Below, in pieces: positions 15,753 to 25,459 of a stretch of DNA of 64,000 nt. The DNA is from CAYMZZ01 sp964395095. GTDB lineage: Bacteria; Bacteroidota; Bacteroidia; Chitinophagales; Chitinophagaceae. Where the stretch lies: assembly GCA_964395095.1 (NCBI GenBank), contig CAYMZZ010000003.1:310001-374000 (forward strand). The letters run 5' to 3'. How positions within the stretch are numbered: position 1 is the first letter of the stretch; each line of letters begins with the position of its first letter. A model generated the notes under the pieces. That model made no database searches and was not told where the DNA came from. It saw only the letters and a list, made by a program, of their open reading frames with translations. The position numbers were made by a program, and so were the translations under genes.

Positions 15753-18700
15753 TCAACGGCTGGTCACTTTCGCTTCCTTGCGCGCCTGCTCAGCCAGTAC
15801 CCGCTTATAATCGCGCGGGAATACTTTCACAAAATGCGGCAACTGGTTATCAAAATCATCCAGGATAAAACGCGCCACCGTGCTACCGGTGAATTCATAA
15901 TGACGCTGTATCATCGTAAAGAGATTATTCTTATCCTCCAGCGTGCAGGGATCCAGGTCCACCATTTCGGTATTGCAATTCTCGGCAAACTGTCCTTTCA
16001 CATCATACACATAAGCGATACCGCCACTCATGCCCGCCGCAAAATTGCGTCCGGTGGCGCCGAGTATTACCACACGTCCGCCAGTCATATATTCACAACC
16101 ATGGTCGCCAATGGCTTCTACCACCACCTGCGCTCCCGAGTTACGTACGGCAAATCGTTCCCCGGCTTTTCCGCGAATAAACGCTTCGCCGCTGGTTGCG
16201 CCATAAAATGCCACATTGCCGATAATGCTGTTATCTTCCGGCACAAAGCTGGATTGCTTATCCGGGTAAATGATCAAACGTGCTCCACTAAGTCCCTTTC
16301 CAAAATAATCATTCGCGTCCCCTTCAATTTCCATGGTCATGCCGCGCGTGGCAAATGCCGCAAAGCTTTGGCCCGCTGTGCCGGTGAATTTGAAATGGAT
16401 ACGATCATCGGGCAGGCCAGCGGCTTTAAATTGTTTGGTTATCTCGTTCGACAACAGGGTGCCTGTGGTACGATCGGTATTGATGATCGGGAATTCGGCC
16501 CTGACCCTTTCTCCTCTTTCGAGAGCGGGCTTCGCAGCTTCCAGCAATTTCCAGTCGAGTATTTGTTGGAGACCATGGTCCTGGGTTTCCATGCAATACA
16601 GACCGGTATATTGTGAGGCGGGCTCTTTGTACAGGATAGGGGAGAGATCGAGCTTGCTGTATTTCCAGTGACGGATATCATCACGCGGCTCCAGGTTTTC
16701 TACCTGGCCCACCATCTCATTGATGTTGCGGTAGCCCAGTTCGGCCATAATCTCGCGCAGCTCCTGCACCATAAAACGGAAGAAATTAACCACATGATCG
16801 GCAGCGCCATTAAAGCGTTTGCGCAGATCCGGGTCCTGGGTGGCTACACCCACCGGGCAGGTATTGAGATGGCATTTACGCATCAGGATACAACCTTCCA
16901 CCACCAACGCCGCGGTAGCGATGCCCCATTCTTCTGCACCCAGCAAGGTGGCGATGGCGATATCGCGACCGGTTTTCATTTGTCCATCGGCCTGCAATAC
17001 CACGCGACTCCGCAGTTTGTTTTTCACCAGGGTTTGATGCGATTCGGCCAATCCCAGTTCCCAGGGAAGACCCGCATGGCGGATGGAGGAGATGGGTGAG
17101 GCTCCGGTTCCACCATCATGTCCACTGATCAGCACCACATCGGCCTTGGCCTTGGCAACACCTGCGGCAATAGTGCCCACGCCGGCCTTGCTCACCAGCT
17201 TCACACTAATGCGGGCCTGCCGGTTGGCATTCTTCAAATCAAATATCAATTGCGCCAGGTCTTCGATCGAATAAATATCATGGTGGGGAGGCGGGGAAAT
17301 CAAACCCACGCCGGGTGTGGAATGGCGCGTGCGACCAATCCACTCATCCACTTTATGGCCGGGCAATTGCCCGCCTTCGCCGGGCTTGGCACCCTGCGCC
17401 ATCTTGATCTGCAATTCATCCGCCTCGGTGAGGTAAAGGCTGGTAACGCCAAATCGTCCACTGGCTACCTGCTTGATGGCGCTACGCATGGAGTCGCCAT
17501 TGGCCAGGGGCTCGTAGCGGCTCTCGTCTTCACCACCTTCGCCGGTGTTGCTTTTCGCGCCAAGCCGGTTCATGGCAATAGCCAGCGTGGTATGTGCTTC
17601 CCAACTAATGGAGCCAAAGCTCATGGCACCTGTGGCGAAACGACGATAAATGCTTTCAGCAGGTTCCACTTCATCCAAAGGAATGGACGGTCTTAATTTC
17701 TTAAAGCGAAAAAGGCTGCGCAAAGTGCAGGCTTTCTCGCCCTGCTCATTCACCAGCCTGGAGTATTTTTTGAAGACGCTATAATCGTTGGTTCTTGTCG
17801 CGTGCTGCAACAGGTGAATCGTTTGCGGATTGAAGAGATGGAATTCGCCTTTGCGCTTCCATTGGTAATTGCCACCTACCGGCAGGCGGTCAACCGGCAC
17901 GTCCTTCTTGCTGAAGGCAAAGAAATGTTTGGCCAGTGCTTCGCGCGCGATTTCGTCGAGACCCATCCCTTCGATGCGCGAAGTGGCTCCGGTGAAGTAC
18001 TTGGCGACAACTTCCTTATTGATGCCCAGTATTTCAAATATCTGCGCACCCTGGTAAGATTGCAGGGTGGAGATGCCCATTTTGGAAAATACTTTCAGCA
18101 ATCCCTCATTCACCGCCTTGATATAATTCTTCTTCAGTTCATCTTCGCTCAGGTGGGTCTGTAATTTTCCGGTTTCCTTACGGTCGCGGATCGAAGAGAG
18201 CGCGAGATAGGGATTGATGGCTGTAGCGCCAAAAGCGATCAGGCAGGCAAAATGATGCACTTCCCAGGTGTCGCCGGCTTCTACAATGATGCCCACCTGC
18301 CCGCGCATTCCTTTGCGGATGAGGTGGTGGTGCACGGCGGCTACTGCCAGCAGCGATGGAATGGGTGCATGATCTGAATCGATGGCGCGGTCCTGCAGGA
18401 TCAATACTTTGAAACCATCTTCCACGGCATCAACCGCGTAGCGGCATATACGATCCAGCGCAGCTTTCAGCGCACCCGGATTACCATTGGCACGGAAATA
18501 ACATTGCAGGGTTTTGGCCTGGAATAAGCCGGTATCGATACTGCGGATTTTTTCCAACTCATGATTGGTCAGGATCGGATGCTTGAGCGCCACACTATGG
18601 CAGGTGAGCGGATCCTCCAGCAAAAGGTTGCCATTGTTGCCGGCGAAACTCGCGAGCGACATTACCAGCCGCTCCCGTATGGGATCAATTGGTGGATTGG

Positions 18701-20276
18701 TCACCTGCGCGAAGAGTTGTTTGAAATAAGAACTGAGGTGCTGCGGTTGATCGCTCAATACCGCCAAAGGGGTATCCGTTCCCATAGAACCAATTGGCTC
18801 TTTCCCGTCCAGTGCCATGGGTGTGATGATCTGATCCAGGTCTTCTGTAGTATAGCCAAATGCTTTTTGGTATTTGAAAACCTGCTCATGCCCCAAATGC
18901 GTGAAGGTGATACGGGGCTCGGGCAATTCCTCCAGGCGGATCTTGTATTTGTTGAGCCACTCTCCATAGGGTTTCTGTGCACAGATGGTCGCTTTCAATT
19001 CATCATCGCTGATGATGCGACCCTGTTCCATATCCACTACAAACATCTTACCCGGTTGCAGGCGACCTTTTTCTACCACCATTTTCGGATCAATGGGCAA
19101 TGCGCCGGTTTCCGAAGCCATGATAACGCGGTCGTCCTTGGTAACACAGTAGCGGGAAGGGCGAAGACCATTGCGGTCGAGCGTGGCACCAATGATTTTT
19201 CCGTCGGTGAATGAGATGGATGCGGGTCCATCCCAGGGCTCCATAAAGGCGGAATGGAATTCATAGAATGCCTTTTTCACCGGATCCATCTGCTCATTGC
19301 CATCCCAGGCTTCGGGAATCAGCATCATCATTACATGCGGTAAAGATCGTCCCGCAAGCGTGAGCAGTTCAATCATATTGTCGAGACAGGCAGAATCCGA
19401 TTGCCCATCCGCCACAATGGGTAGCAGCATCTCCATTTCTTCCTTGCTGAAGTAAGGAGTCGTAAAATTCTTTTCACTGGTCTTTAGCCAGTTCAGATTT
19501 CCCTGCAGGGTATTGATCTCACCATTATGCGCTATAAAGCGAAAGGGCTGCGCCAGCTTCCAGGAAGGAAAGGTATTGGTGGCGAAGCGGGAATGTACCA
19601 GGCCAAAGGCGCTGACCATGCGCTTGTTTTTCAGGTCGGGGAAATAATCCCTTACCTGCTTACTGGTAAGCTGGCCCTTATACACGATTGTTTTGTACGA
19701 CAGGGAAGCGATATAGAAACCGATTTCATCCTTGCGCACGGTGTTCTGAATGGTATGGCTGGCATAGTTGCGCAGCACAAAAAGTTTGCGTTCAAATTCA
19801 TCGGGGTTGGAAATATGATCGGGGCAGGCAATAAACACATGCTCCATTTCGGGCTCCACACTAAGAGCAGTAGGGCCAATGTCCTGCGTGTTAACAGGTA
19901 CTTTACGATAAGCGAGAATTTCGAGCCCCAGCTTTTCGGCGGCACGGTTAAATATATCGCGGCACTCTTCGCGCAGGCGGATATCGCGCGGGAAGAAGAT
20001 GGCACCTACGCCATAGCGGCCAAAAGCGGGTAAATGCACACCCAGCCGGATGCACTCATCAAAGAAAAATTCGTGCGGCACCTGTATCATGATGCCGGCG
20101 CCATCACCTGTGTTTTCTTCGCAACCACAGGCGCCGCGATGCTCCATGTTTTCCAACACCGTGAGCGCGTCCGAAATATTCTGATGGGATTTTCCACCCT
20201 TGATGTTGGCGACAAAACCAATGCCACAGGCATCGTGTTCAAAGGAAGGGTGGTACAAACCGGCATTGCTTGCCAT
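15753..20276 (-). CDS. gltB: Glutamate synthase (NADPH) large subunit
   Basis: A full-length 1507-residue large subunit. The class-II amidotransferase domain begins at Cys17 (HDACGIGFVANIKGG) after a short propeptide; it frees ammonia from glutamine. The FMN-binding synthase domain is in the middle-right part (GEGGEDESRYEP, KPGEGGQLPG, ISGHDGGTGASP), followed by the 3Fe-4S cluster cysteines (CILMRKCHLNTCPVG) and the C-terminal beta-helix domain. First gene of gltBD. A 160-base spacer separates it from ilvA upstream. Confidence 0.97.
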   Translation of the reverse strand: MASNAGLYHPSFEHDACGIGFVANIKGGKSHQNISDALTVLENMEHRGACGCEENTGDGAGIMIQVPHEFFFDECIRLGVHLPAFGRYGVGAIFFPRDIRLREECRDIFNRAAEKLGLEILAYRKVPVNTQDIGPTALSVEPEMEHVFIACPDHISNPDEFERKLFVLRNYASHTIQNTVRKDEIGFYIASLSYKTIVYKGQLTSKQVRDYFPDLKNKRMVSAFGLVHSRFATNTFPSWKLAQPFRFIAHNGEINTLQGNLNWLKTSEKNFTTPYFSKEEMEMLLPIVADGQSDSACLDNMIELLTLAGRSLPHVMMMLIPEAWDGNEQMDPVKKAFYEFHSAFMEPWDGPASISFTDGKIIGATLDRNGLRPSRYCVTKDDRVIMASETGALPIDPKMVVEKGRLQPGKMFVVDMEQGRIISDDELKATICAQKPYGEWLNKYKIRLEELPEPRITFTHLGHEQVFKYQKAFGYTTEDLDQIITPMALDGKEPIGSMGTDTPLAVLSDQPQHLSSYFKQLFAQVTNPPIDPIRERLVMSLASFAGNNGNLLLEDPLTCHSVALKHPILTNHELEKIRSIDTGLFQAKTLQCYFRANGNPGALKAALDRICRYAVDAVEDGFKVLILQDRAIDSDHAPIPSLLAVAAVHHHLIRKGMRGQVGIIVEAGDTWEVHHFACLIAFGATAINPYLALSSIRDRKETGKLQTHLSEDELKKNYIKAVNEGLLKVFSKMGISTLQSYQGAQIFEILGINKEVVAKYFTGATSRIEGMGLDEIAREALAKHFFAFSKKDVPVDRLPVGGNYQWKRKGEFHLFNPQTIHLLQHATRTNDYSVFKKYSRLVNEQGEKACTLRSLFRFKKLRPSIPLDEVEPAESIYRRFATGAMSFGSISWEAHTTLAIAMNRLGAKSNTGEGGEDESRYEPLANGDSMRSAIKQVASGRFGVTSLYLTEADELQIKMAQGAKPGEGGQLPGHKVDEWIGRTRHSTPGVGLISPPPHHDIYSIEDLAQLIFDLKNANRQARISVKLVSKAGVGTIAAGVAKAKADVVLISGHDGGTGASPISSIRHAGLPWELGLAESHQTLVKNKLRSRVVLQADGQMKTGRDIAIATLLGAEEWGIATAALVVEGCILMRKCHLNTCPVGVATQDPDLRKRFNGAADHVVNFFRFMVQELREIMAELGYRNINEMVGQVENLEPRDDIRHWKYSKLDLSPILYKEPASQYTGLYCMETQDHGLQQILDWKLLEAAKPALERGERVRAEFPIINTDRTTGTLLSNEITKQFKAAGLPDDRIHFKFTGTAGQSFAAFATRGMTMEIEGDANDYFGKGLSGARLIIYPDKQSSFVPEDNSIIGNVAFYGATSGEAFIRGKAGERFAVRNSGAQVVVEAIGDHGCEYMTGGRVVILGATGRNFAAGMSGGIAYVYDVKGQFAENCNTEMVDLDPCTLEDKNNLFTMIQRHYEFTGSTVARFILDDFDNQLPHFVKVFPRDYKRVLAEQARKEAKVTSR

Positions 20277-20437
20277 GGGCAGTCACATTTTTTTTAGATG
20301 AATTATAATGAAGTTCAGGTTAGGCTGAACGAATAGCAAGCAATACTGGAAAATTACTGAAAATTCTTCAGAGGATATGGGGAAACACTTCGATTTTTTC
20401 CACAGTTTTTACTACGTACTAATGTTAGTGCAAGGCG

Positions 20438-21739
20438 CTAAACCAGGTATCCAAAAAGGGTATCGTTCTTATTGAGCTCGGTATATCGGATCTGGCAGGC
20501 TTCCATCTTACTTAACAGTTGCGCATAGTCTTCCGGTGTGCGCAGTTCGATACCCACGAGGGCCGGTCCGTTCTCCTTATTGGTTTTCTGCATGTATTCG
20601 AAGCGGGTAATATCATCAGTGGGGCCGAGCACGTTGTTGACAAATTCCTTGAGGGCACCGGGTCTTTGCGCAAAGCTGATCAGGAAATAATGTTTGAGGC
20701 CCTCATATTGCAGGCTGCGTTCCTTGATCTCCTGCATTCGGTCGATATCATTATTGCTGCCGCTGACCACGCACACCACATTCTTGCCGCGGATCTGTTC
20801 GGCCATATCGTCGAGCGCGGCAATAGAGAGTGCGCCTGCGGGTTCTACCACTATGGCGTCTTCATTATAAAGCCGAAGAATGCTGGTGCATATTTTTCCC
20901 TCGGGTACCAGTCGCATGTCGTCTAAAACATGCTGGCAAATTTCAAAGCTTCGGTCGCCCACGCGTTTTACGGCGGCGCCATCCACAAATCGGTCGATGG
21001 AGGGTAGGGTAACCGGTTGGCCGGCCTCAAGGGCTGCTTTCATCGAAGGGGCGCCTTCCGGCTCCAGGCCCACAATTTTGGTGGGTGGGGATACCATTTT
21101 GAAATAGCTGCCCACACCGGCGCATAATCCGCCACCGCCCACGGGTACCAGCAGATAATCGACAGTGGGAAGGTCTTCGAGAATTTCCATGGCTACAGTA
21201 GCCTGGCCTTCAATGATGCGGTAATCATCGAAGGGGGGAATAAAGGTCATTTGGTTTTCCTGCGTGTAAGCGATAGCCGCCTGCGCACAGTCATCGAATG
21301 TATCGCCCACCAGTTGAATCTCAATAAAGGATTCGCCAAACATCTTGGTTTGGTGAATTTTTTGCTTGGGCGTGATGACGGGCATAAAGATCACCCCCCT
21401 GATCTCCAGCTTGCGACAACTGAAGGCAAAGCCCTGCGCGTGATTGCCCGCGCTGGCGCAAACAACGCCCTGTTGCATCTGTTCCCTGGAGAGGGTGCTG
21501 ATCATATTGTAGGCACCCCGCAGCTTATAGGAGCGCACAACCTGTAAATCCTCCCTTTTCAGGTACACATTACACTGGTACTTGCGCGAGAGGTTGGCAT
21601 TCCATTGCAAAGGGGTCCGGATCACTACAGGGAGCAAACGCGCGGCAGCATCTTCAAAATGAAGATGTTTTTTCCAGCTATTGCCGGAAACGACATTTAC
21701 CTTCTGTTCGGTTTCCTCCACTGTAGCGACCGGTTCCAT
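20438..21739 (-). CDS. ilvA: Threonine ammonia-lyase (biosynthetic)
   Basis: Deaminates threonine to 2-oxobutanoate, the entry to isoleucine. PLP-binding Lys lies in SYKLRGAYNM (about residue 73); GGGGLCAG binds the cofactor phosphate. At 433 residues it is shorter than the 514 of E. coli: only one C-terminal ACT-like regulatory domain is present (about 345-433, beginning HYFLISFAQRPGAL), as in many Bacteroidota and Gram-positive enzymes. Last gene of the ilv operon, 23 bases after ilvC. Confidence 0.95.
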   Translation of the reverse strand: MEPVATVEETEQKVNVVSGNSWKKHLHFEDAAARLLPVVIRTPLQWNANLSRKYQCNVYLKREDLQVVRSYKLRGAYNMISTLSREQMQQGVVCASAGNHAQGFAFSCRKLEIRGVIFMPVITPKQKIHQTKMFGESFIEIQLVGDTFDDCAQAAIAYTQENQMTFIPPFDDYRIIEGQATVAMEILEDLPTVDYLLVPVGGGGLCAGVGSYFKMVSPPTKIVGLEPEGAPSMKAALEAGQPVTLPSIDRFVDGAAVKRVGDRSFEICQHVLDDMRLVPEGKICTSILRLYNEDAIVVEPAGALSIAALDDMAEQIRGKNVVCVVSGSNNDIDRMQEIKERSLQYEGLKHYFLISFAQRPGALKEFVNNVLGPTDDITRFEYMQKTNKENGPALVGIELRTPEDYAQLLSKMEACQIRYTELNKNDTLFGYLV

Positions 21740-21762
21740 TCCTTTATCTTTTTATGAGATGA

Positions 21763-22890
21763 TTATCCTACGGATTCAGATTTCAGGGCCTGCTCGCGGA
21801 ATACGCTTTTGGTAGAGGATTCCTCGAAGGGGTTTTCATTGCCAGGCTGATTTTCCGGCCGGAGGCTGCGAACGGTTTTACCCGCCTGCCACATTTCGCT
21901 TTCGCGCAGCTCCTTCAGCTCGGCTTCCAGTTTCTCCCGGTAGTCGGGCTGTGAATTGCTGTCGATAGAGCGTTGTGATTCCTTGCCGGCCGCCACGGTT
22001 TCATACAGTTCGCGGAATACCGGAGCCGTAGCGTCGCGAAACTTCTTCCACCAGTCGAGTGCGCCACGCTGGGCGGTAGTGGAGCAGTTGGCATACATCC
22101 AGTCCATACCGTTTTCGGCCACCAGCGGCATCAGCGATTGGGTCAGTTCTTCCACCGTCTCGTTGAAAGCCTCGCTGGGGCTATGGCCTTTGTCGCGCAA
22201 TACCTGGTATTGTGCGGCAAAGATTCCCTGTATGGCGCCCATAAGGGTACCACGCTCACCGGTAAGATCGCTGTATACTTCTTTTTTGAAATCGGTTTCA
22301 AACAAGTAACCGCTGCCCACGGCGATGCCGAGTGCGACAACACGGTCAAAAGCCTTGCCGGTTGCATCCTGGAAGATGGCGTAAGAGCTATTGAGCCCAC
22401 GGCCCTGCAGGAACATGCGGCGCAGCGATGTGCCACTGCCTTTGGGCGCTACCAGGAATACATCCACATCCTTGGGAGGCACGATGCCGGTTTGATCGTT
22501 GAATGTAACCCCAAAGCCATGGGAGAAGTAAAGGGCTTTGCCCGGGGTGAGGTGTTTTTTTACGGTGGGCCACAAAGCAATTTGCGCGGCATCGCTCAGC
22601 AAATAACAGATGATGGTGCCACGCTCCAGCGCTTCTTCAATTTCAAACAGCGACTCACCGGGAATAAATCCATCACGAACGGCCTTATCCCAACTCTTTG
22701 AATTCTTTCGCTGACCTACAATCACATTGATACCATTGTCGCGCTGATTCAGCGCCTGTCCGGGACCCTGCACACCATAACCGATTACGGCTACGGTTTC
22801 ATTTTGCAGTACCTGCTGGGCTTTGCTCAGGGGGAATTCATCACGTGTGATTACATTCTCCTCCACGCCGCCAAAATTTAATTTTGCCAT
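21763..22890 (-). CDS. ilvC: Ketol-acid reductoisomerase (NADP+)
   Basis: Isomerises and reduces acetolactate and acetohydroxybutyrate. The Rossmann motif reads GYGVQGPGQALNQRDNG (about 36-52), with the cofactor-specificity loop GQRKNSKSWDKA just after it. The knotted C-terminal domain has the metal-binding SDLTGERGTLMGA and DWWKKF segments. The 375-residue length fits the short class I form plus a polar 35-residue tail. The fingerprint GVQGPG instead of the common GSQGHA appears to be a Bacteroidota variant. Between ilvN (68 bases) and ilvA (23 bases). Confidence 0.94.
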   Translation of the reverse strand: MAKLNFGGVEENVITRDEFPLSKAQQVLQNETVAVIGYGVQGPGQALNQRDNGINVIVGQRKNSKSWDKAVRDGFIPGESLFEIEEALERGTIICYLLSDAAQIALWPTVKKHLTPGKALYFSHGFGVTFNDQTGIVPPKDVDVFLVAPKGSGTSLRRMFLQGRGLNSSYAIFQDATGKAFDRVVALGIAVGSGYLFETDFKKEVYSDLTGERGTLMGAIQGIFAAQYQVLRDKGHSPSEAFNETVEELTQSLMPLVAENGMDWMYANCSTTAQRGALDWWKKFRDATAPVFRELYETVAAGKESQRSIDSNSQPDYREKLEAELKELRESEMWQAGKTVRSLRPENQPGNENPFEESSTKSVFREQALKSESVG

Positions 22891-22958
22891 CTTATCTGTT
22901 TTTGGGTTTTGATTGTTTTTTTTATTGAAAACGGAATATTCAATTTACGATTTTTTTC

Positions 22959-23549
22959 TTACATGCTGAACACCTTTTCGTGCTGATCAAGGTATTCATT
23001 CTCTATCGCTTCCTCACCTGGTTCGCGATATTCAAACTCCTTTAATTTTTCGTGGAAGCCCACACTGTCTTTGATAATCGCCACACGGCCACTGCGTACA
23101 AATTCAATTAATCCGAATGGTTCCAGCACCTGTATCAGCTTATCGGTTTCTTCGCGATGGCCCGCCACTTCAAATACAGTATAGTCTTTGCGAATCACCA
23201 CCGCTTTCGCGCCATATTCACGCAACAGGCGTTCTACCTTCACTTCCTCAGCAATTATTTCTGTAGGCACTTTATACAGGGCCAGTTCCTGCCACACAAT
23301 TTCATCCTGTGTATTGTAATAGGCTTTCAATACTTCCACCTGCTTTTCAATCTGGCGGCAAAGTTTGCGCACCACTTCCTCCGTTTCGTTGATCACGATG
23401 GTAAAGCGATGCACGCTCTCCACTTCCGATGGAGAAGTGTTGAGGCTGTCGATATTGATCTTACGCCGCGAAAACATGATAGCGATCCGATTCAGCAAAC
23501 CGATCTGGTTTTCGGTGTAGACGGTGATGGTATATTCTTGTTTGGACAT
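22959..23549 (-). CDS. ilvN: Acetolactate synthase small (regulatory) subunit
   Basis: A 196-residue subunit with an N-terminal ACT domain (YTITVYTENQIGLLNRIAIMF...INIDSL, about 5-80) that senses valine, and a C-terminal ALS domain. It activates IlvB and makes it feedback-sensitive. It lies 137 bases after ilvB; this gap is unusually long for the operon and is filled by a perfect inverted repeat. Confidence 0.93.
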   Translation of the reverse strand: MSKQEYTITVYTENQIGLLNRIAIMFSRRKINIDSLNTSPSEVESVHRFTIVINETEEVVRKLCRQIEKQVEVLKAYYNTQDEIVWQELALYKVPTEIIAEEVKVERLLREYGAKAVVIRKDYTVFEVAGHREETDKLIQVLEPFGLIEFVRSGRVAIIKDSVGFHEKLKEFEYREPGEEAIENEYLDQHEKVFSM

Positions 23550-23565
23550 GTCTGTTATGTTTTAC

Positions 23566-23686
23566 GTTTTACGTTGTACGTTTTACGTGGTTTAAGGTTT
23601 AGAGTTTAAAGTTTAAGGTTTAAAGTTTAGAAAGTTTAAAAAATTTAGCCAGACCTTAAACCTTAAACTTTAAACTCTAAACTCAC
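23566..23686. repeat. TTTAAAG-word inverted repeat between ilvB and ilvN
   Basis: A third word family. A perfect 26-bp arm pair (23597-23622 with 23657-23682) built from GTTTAAAG/GTTTAAGG words, loop of 34 bases, plus a separate tandem run of TTTTACGT words at 23556-23588. It lies just after the ilvB stop codon and could fold in the operon transcript. Confidence 0.85.
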
Positions 23687-25441
23687 TCAAACTTCTTCAC
23701 TACTCAACACAATCTCCGCCACTCCTCTTCCCTGAGGCACCATGGGAAATACATTGTTTTCTTTGCCTACCATCACTTCGAGCAGGAATGAGCCATTCGT
23801 TTGCAACATCGTTTTTAGCGCGGCTTTCAGGTCTTTGCGTTCGCTGATGCTTTGTCCCGGTATACCGAATCCTTTGGCTACCTGCACAAAGTCGGGACTG
23901 GTGATATCCACAAAGGAGTAGCGCTTTTGATGGAAGAGCTGCTGCCATTGGCGCACCATACCGAGGAACTGATTATTCAGGATCATGATTTTTACATTGG
24001 GCCTGAATTGCATGATGGTACCCAGTTCCTGCAGCGTCATTTGAAAACCTCCATCCCCAATGATCGCTACGGTGGTGCGCGAAGGATCGCCATAGGCGGC
24101 GCCGATGGCTGCGGGCAGGGCAAAGCCCATGGTGCCCAGTCCGCCACTGGTGATATTGCTGCGGGTATTATTCATTTTCGCATAGCGACAGGCCACCATC
24201 TGGTGTTGGCCCACATCCGTCACAATAATGGCTTCGCCATTCGTCAATTCGTTTAATTCACGGATCACTTCACCCATGGTCAGGATATCGGTGGTTGGAT
24301 TCAACTCCTCTTTCACCACTTTTTCATCTTCACGCGCCTGGCAATCCCTGAACCGTTGCAGCCATTGCGGGTATACTTTCTGCTCAATCAACGCGGTGAG
24401 TTGGGGGAGGGTTTCCCGACAGTCGCCCCAAACTGGCACGGCAGTCTTTACGTTCTTGTCAATTTCAGCAGGGTCAATATCCAGATGAATTACCTGTGCC
24501 TGACGTGCGTATTTATCCAATCGCCCTGTAACTCGGTCATCGAAACGCATGCCGATAGCGATCAGTACATCACATTCATTGGTCAACACATTGGGGCCAT
24601 AGTTGCCATGCATGCCCAGCATCCCTGTTGCCAGTGGGTGGTCGGTGGGAATGGCGCCCATGCCCATGATGGTCCAGGCAGCGGGAATGCCGCTTTTTTC
24701 GAGAAACTGCAAAAATTCCTTTTCCGCTTTACCCAGTATTACTCCCTGGCCAAAAATCACGAAGGGTCTTTCGGCCGCATTAATCAGTTTGGCGGCCGCT
24801 TCTATATATTCTTTACGTACGAAAGGTTTGGGACGATAGCTGCGGATATGGTTGCAGCGCTCATAGCCGGCAAAATCGAACATCTGCAATTGGGCATTCT
24901 TGGTGATGTCGATAACAACAGGACCCGGCCTTCCGCTACGTGCGATATAGAAAGCCTTGGCCAGTACCGAAGGAATTTCGGTAGCATCCGTAACCTGGTA
25001 GTTCCACTTGGTAACCGGAGTGGTGATATTGATGACATCCGTTTCCTGGAAAGCATCCGTTCCCAGCAAGTGCGCAAATACCTGGCCGGTGATACAAACC
25101 ACCGGGGTGGAATCGATCATGGCATCGGCAAGGCCCGTAACCAGGTTGGTGGCGCCGGGTCCGCTGGTGGCAAATACCACACCCACTTTTCCCGATACGC
25201 GTGCATAGCCCTGTGCCGCATGTATGGCACCCTGCTCATGGCGAACGAGTATATGTTGCAGGCGATCATTGTAGTCGTACAAAGCATCATAGATAGGCAT
25301 GATGGCGCCACCGGGATAACCAAAAATGGTTTCCACTTTTTCGGCTATCAGGGCTTTCAGTACTGCTTCGCTACCGCTGAGTTGGGTAGTCGCTTCTTTT
25401 TTACTGCTGCCGGTTTCCGTTTGTAATGCCACGGTTTCCAT
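23687..25441 (-). CDS. ilvB: Acetolactate synthase large (catalytic) subunit
   Basis: A ThDP enzyme that condenses pyruvate with pyruvate or 2-oxobutanoate. The 584 residues show the catalytic Glu in LVRHEQGAIHAAQGYAR (about 73), SGPGATN, and the ThDP-Mg motif GDGGFQMTLQEL ending near NNQFLGMVRQW (about 475-510). The first 18 residues (METVALQTETGSSKKEAT) are a polar extension before the domain. Starts 18 bases after ilvD. Confidence 0.96.
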   Translation of the reverse strand: METVALQTETGSSKKEATTQLSGSEAVLKALIAEKVETIFGYPGGAIMPIYDALYDYNDRLQHILVRHEQGAIHAAQGYARVSGKVGVVFATSGPGATNLVTGLADAMIDSTPVVCITGQVFAHLLGTDAFQETDVINITTPVTKWNYQVTDATEIPSVLAKAFYIARSGRPGPVVIDITKNAQLQMFDFAGYERCNHIRSYRPKPFVRKEYIEAAAKLINAAERPFVIFGQGVILGKAEKEFLQFLEKSGIPAAWTIMGMGAIPTDHPLATGMLGMHGNYGPNVLTNECDVLIAIGMRFDDRVTGRLDKYARQAQVIHLDIDPAEIDKNVKTAVPVWGDCRETLPQLTALIEQKVYPQWLQRFRDCQAREDEKVVKEELNPTTDILTMGEVIRELNELTNGEAIIVTDVGQHQMVACRYAKMNNTRSNITSGGLGTMGFALPAAIGAAYGDPSRTTVAIIGDGGFQMTLQELGTIMQFRPNVKIMILNNQFLGMVRQWQQLFHQKRYSFVDITSPDFVQVAKGFGIPGQSISERKDLKAALKTMLQTNGSFLLEVMVGKENNVFPMVPQGRGVAEIVLSSEEV

Positions 25442-25459
25442 AATTTCTATTTTGTGGTA

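Noticed and set aside
15834..16616. Long antisense frames over gltB, ilvD, dnaE and the M1 gene
   Set aside because: They are shadows of well-identified genes on the other strand, driven by codon bias, with no family features.
20390..20412. DnaA box or origin near ilvA
   Set aside because: A single TTTTTCCACAG-like match without a cluster, dnaA or dnaN nearby.
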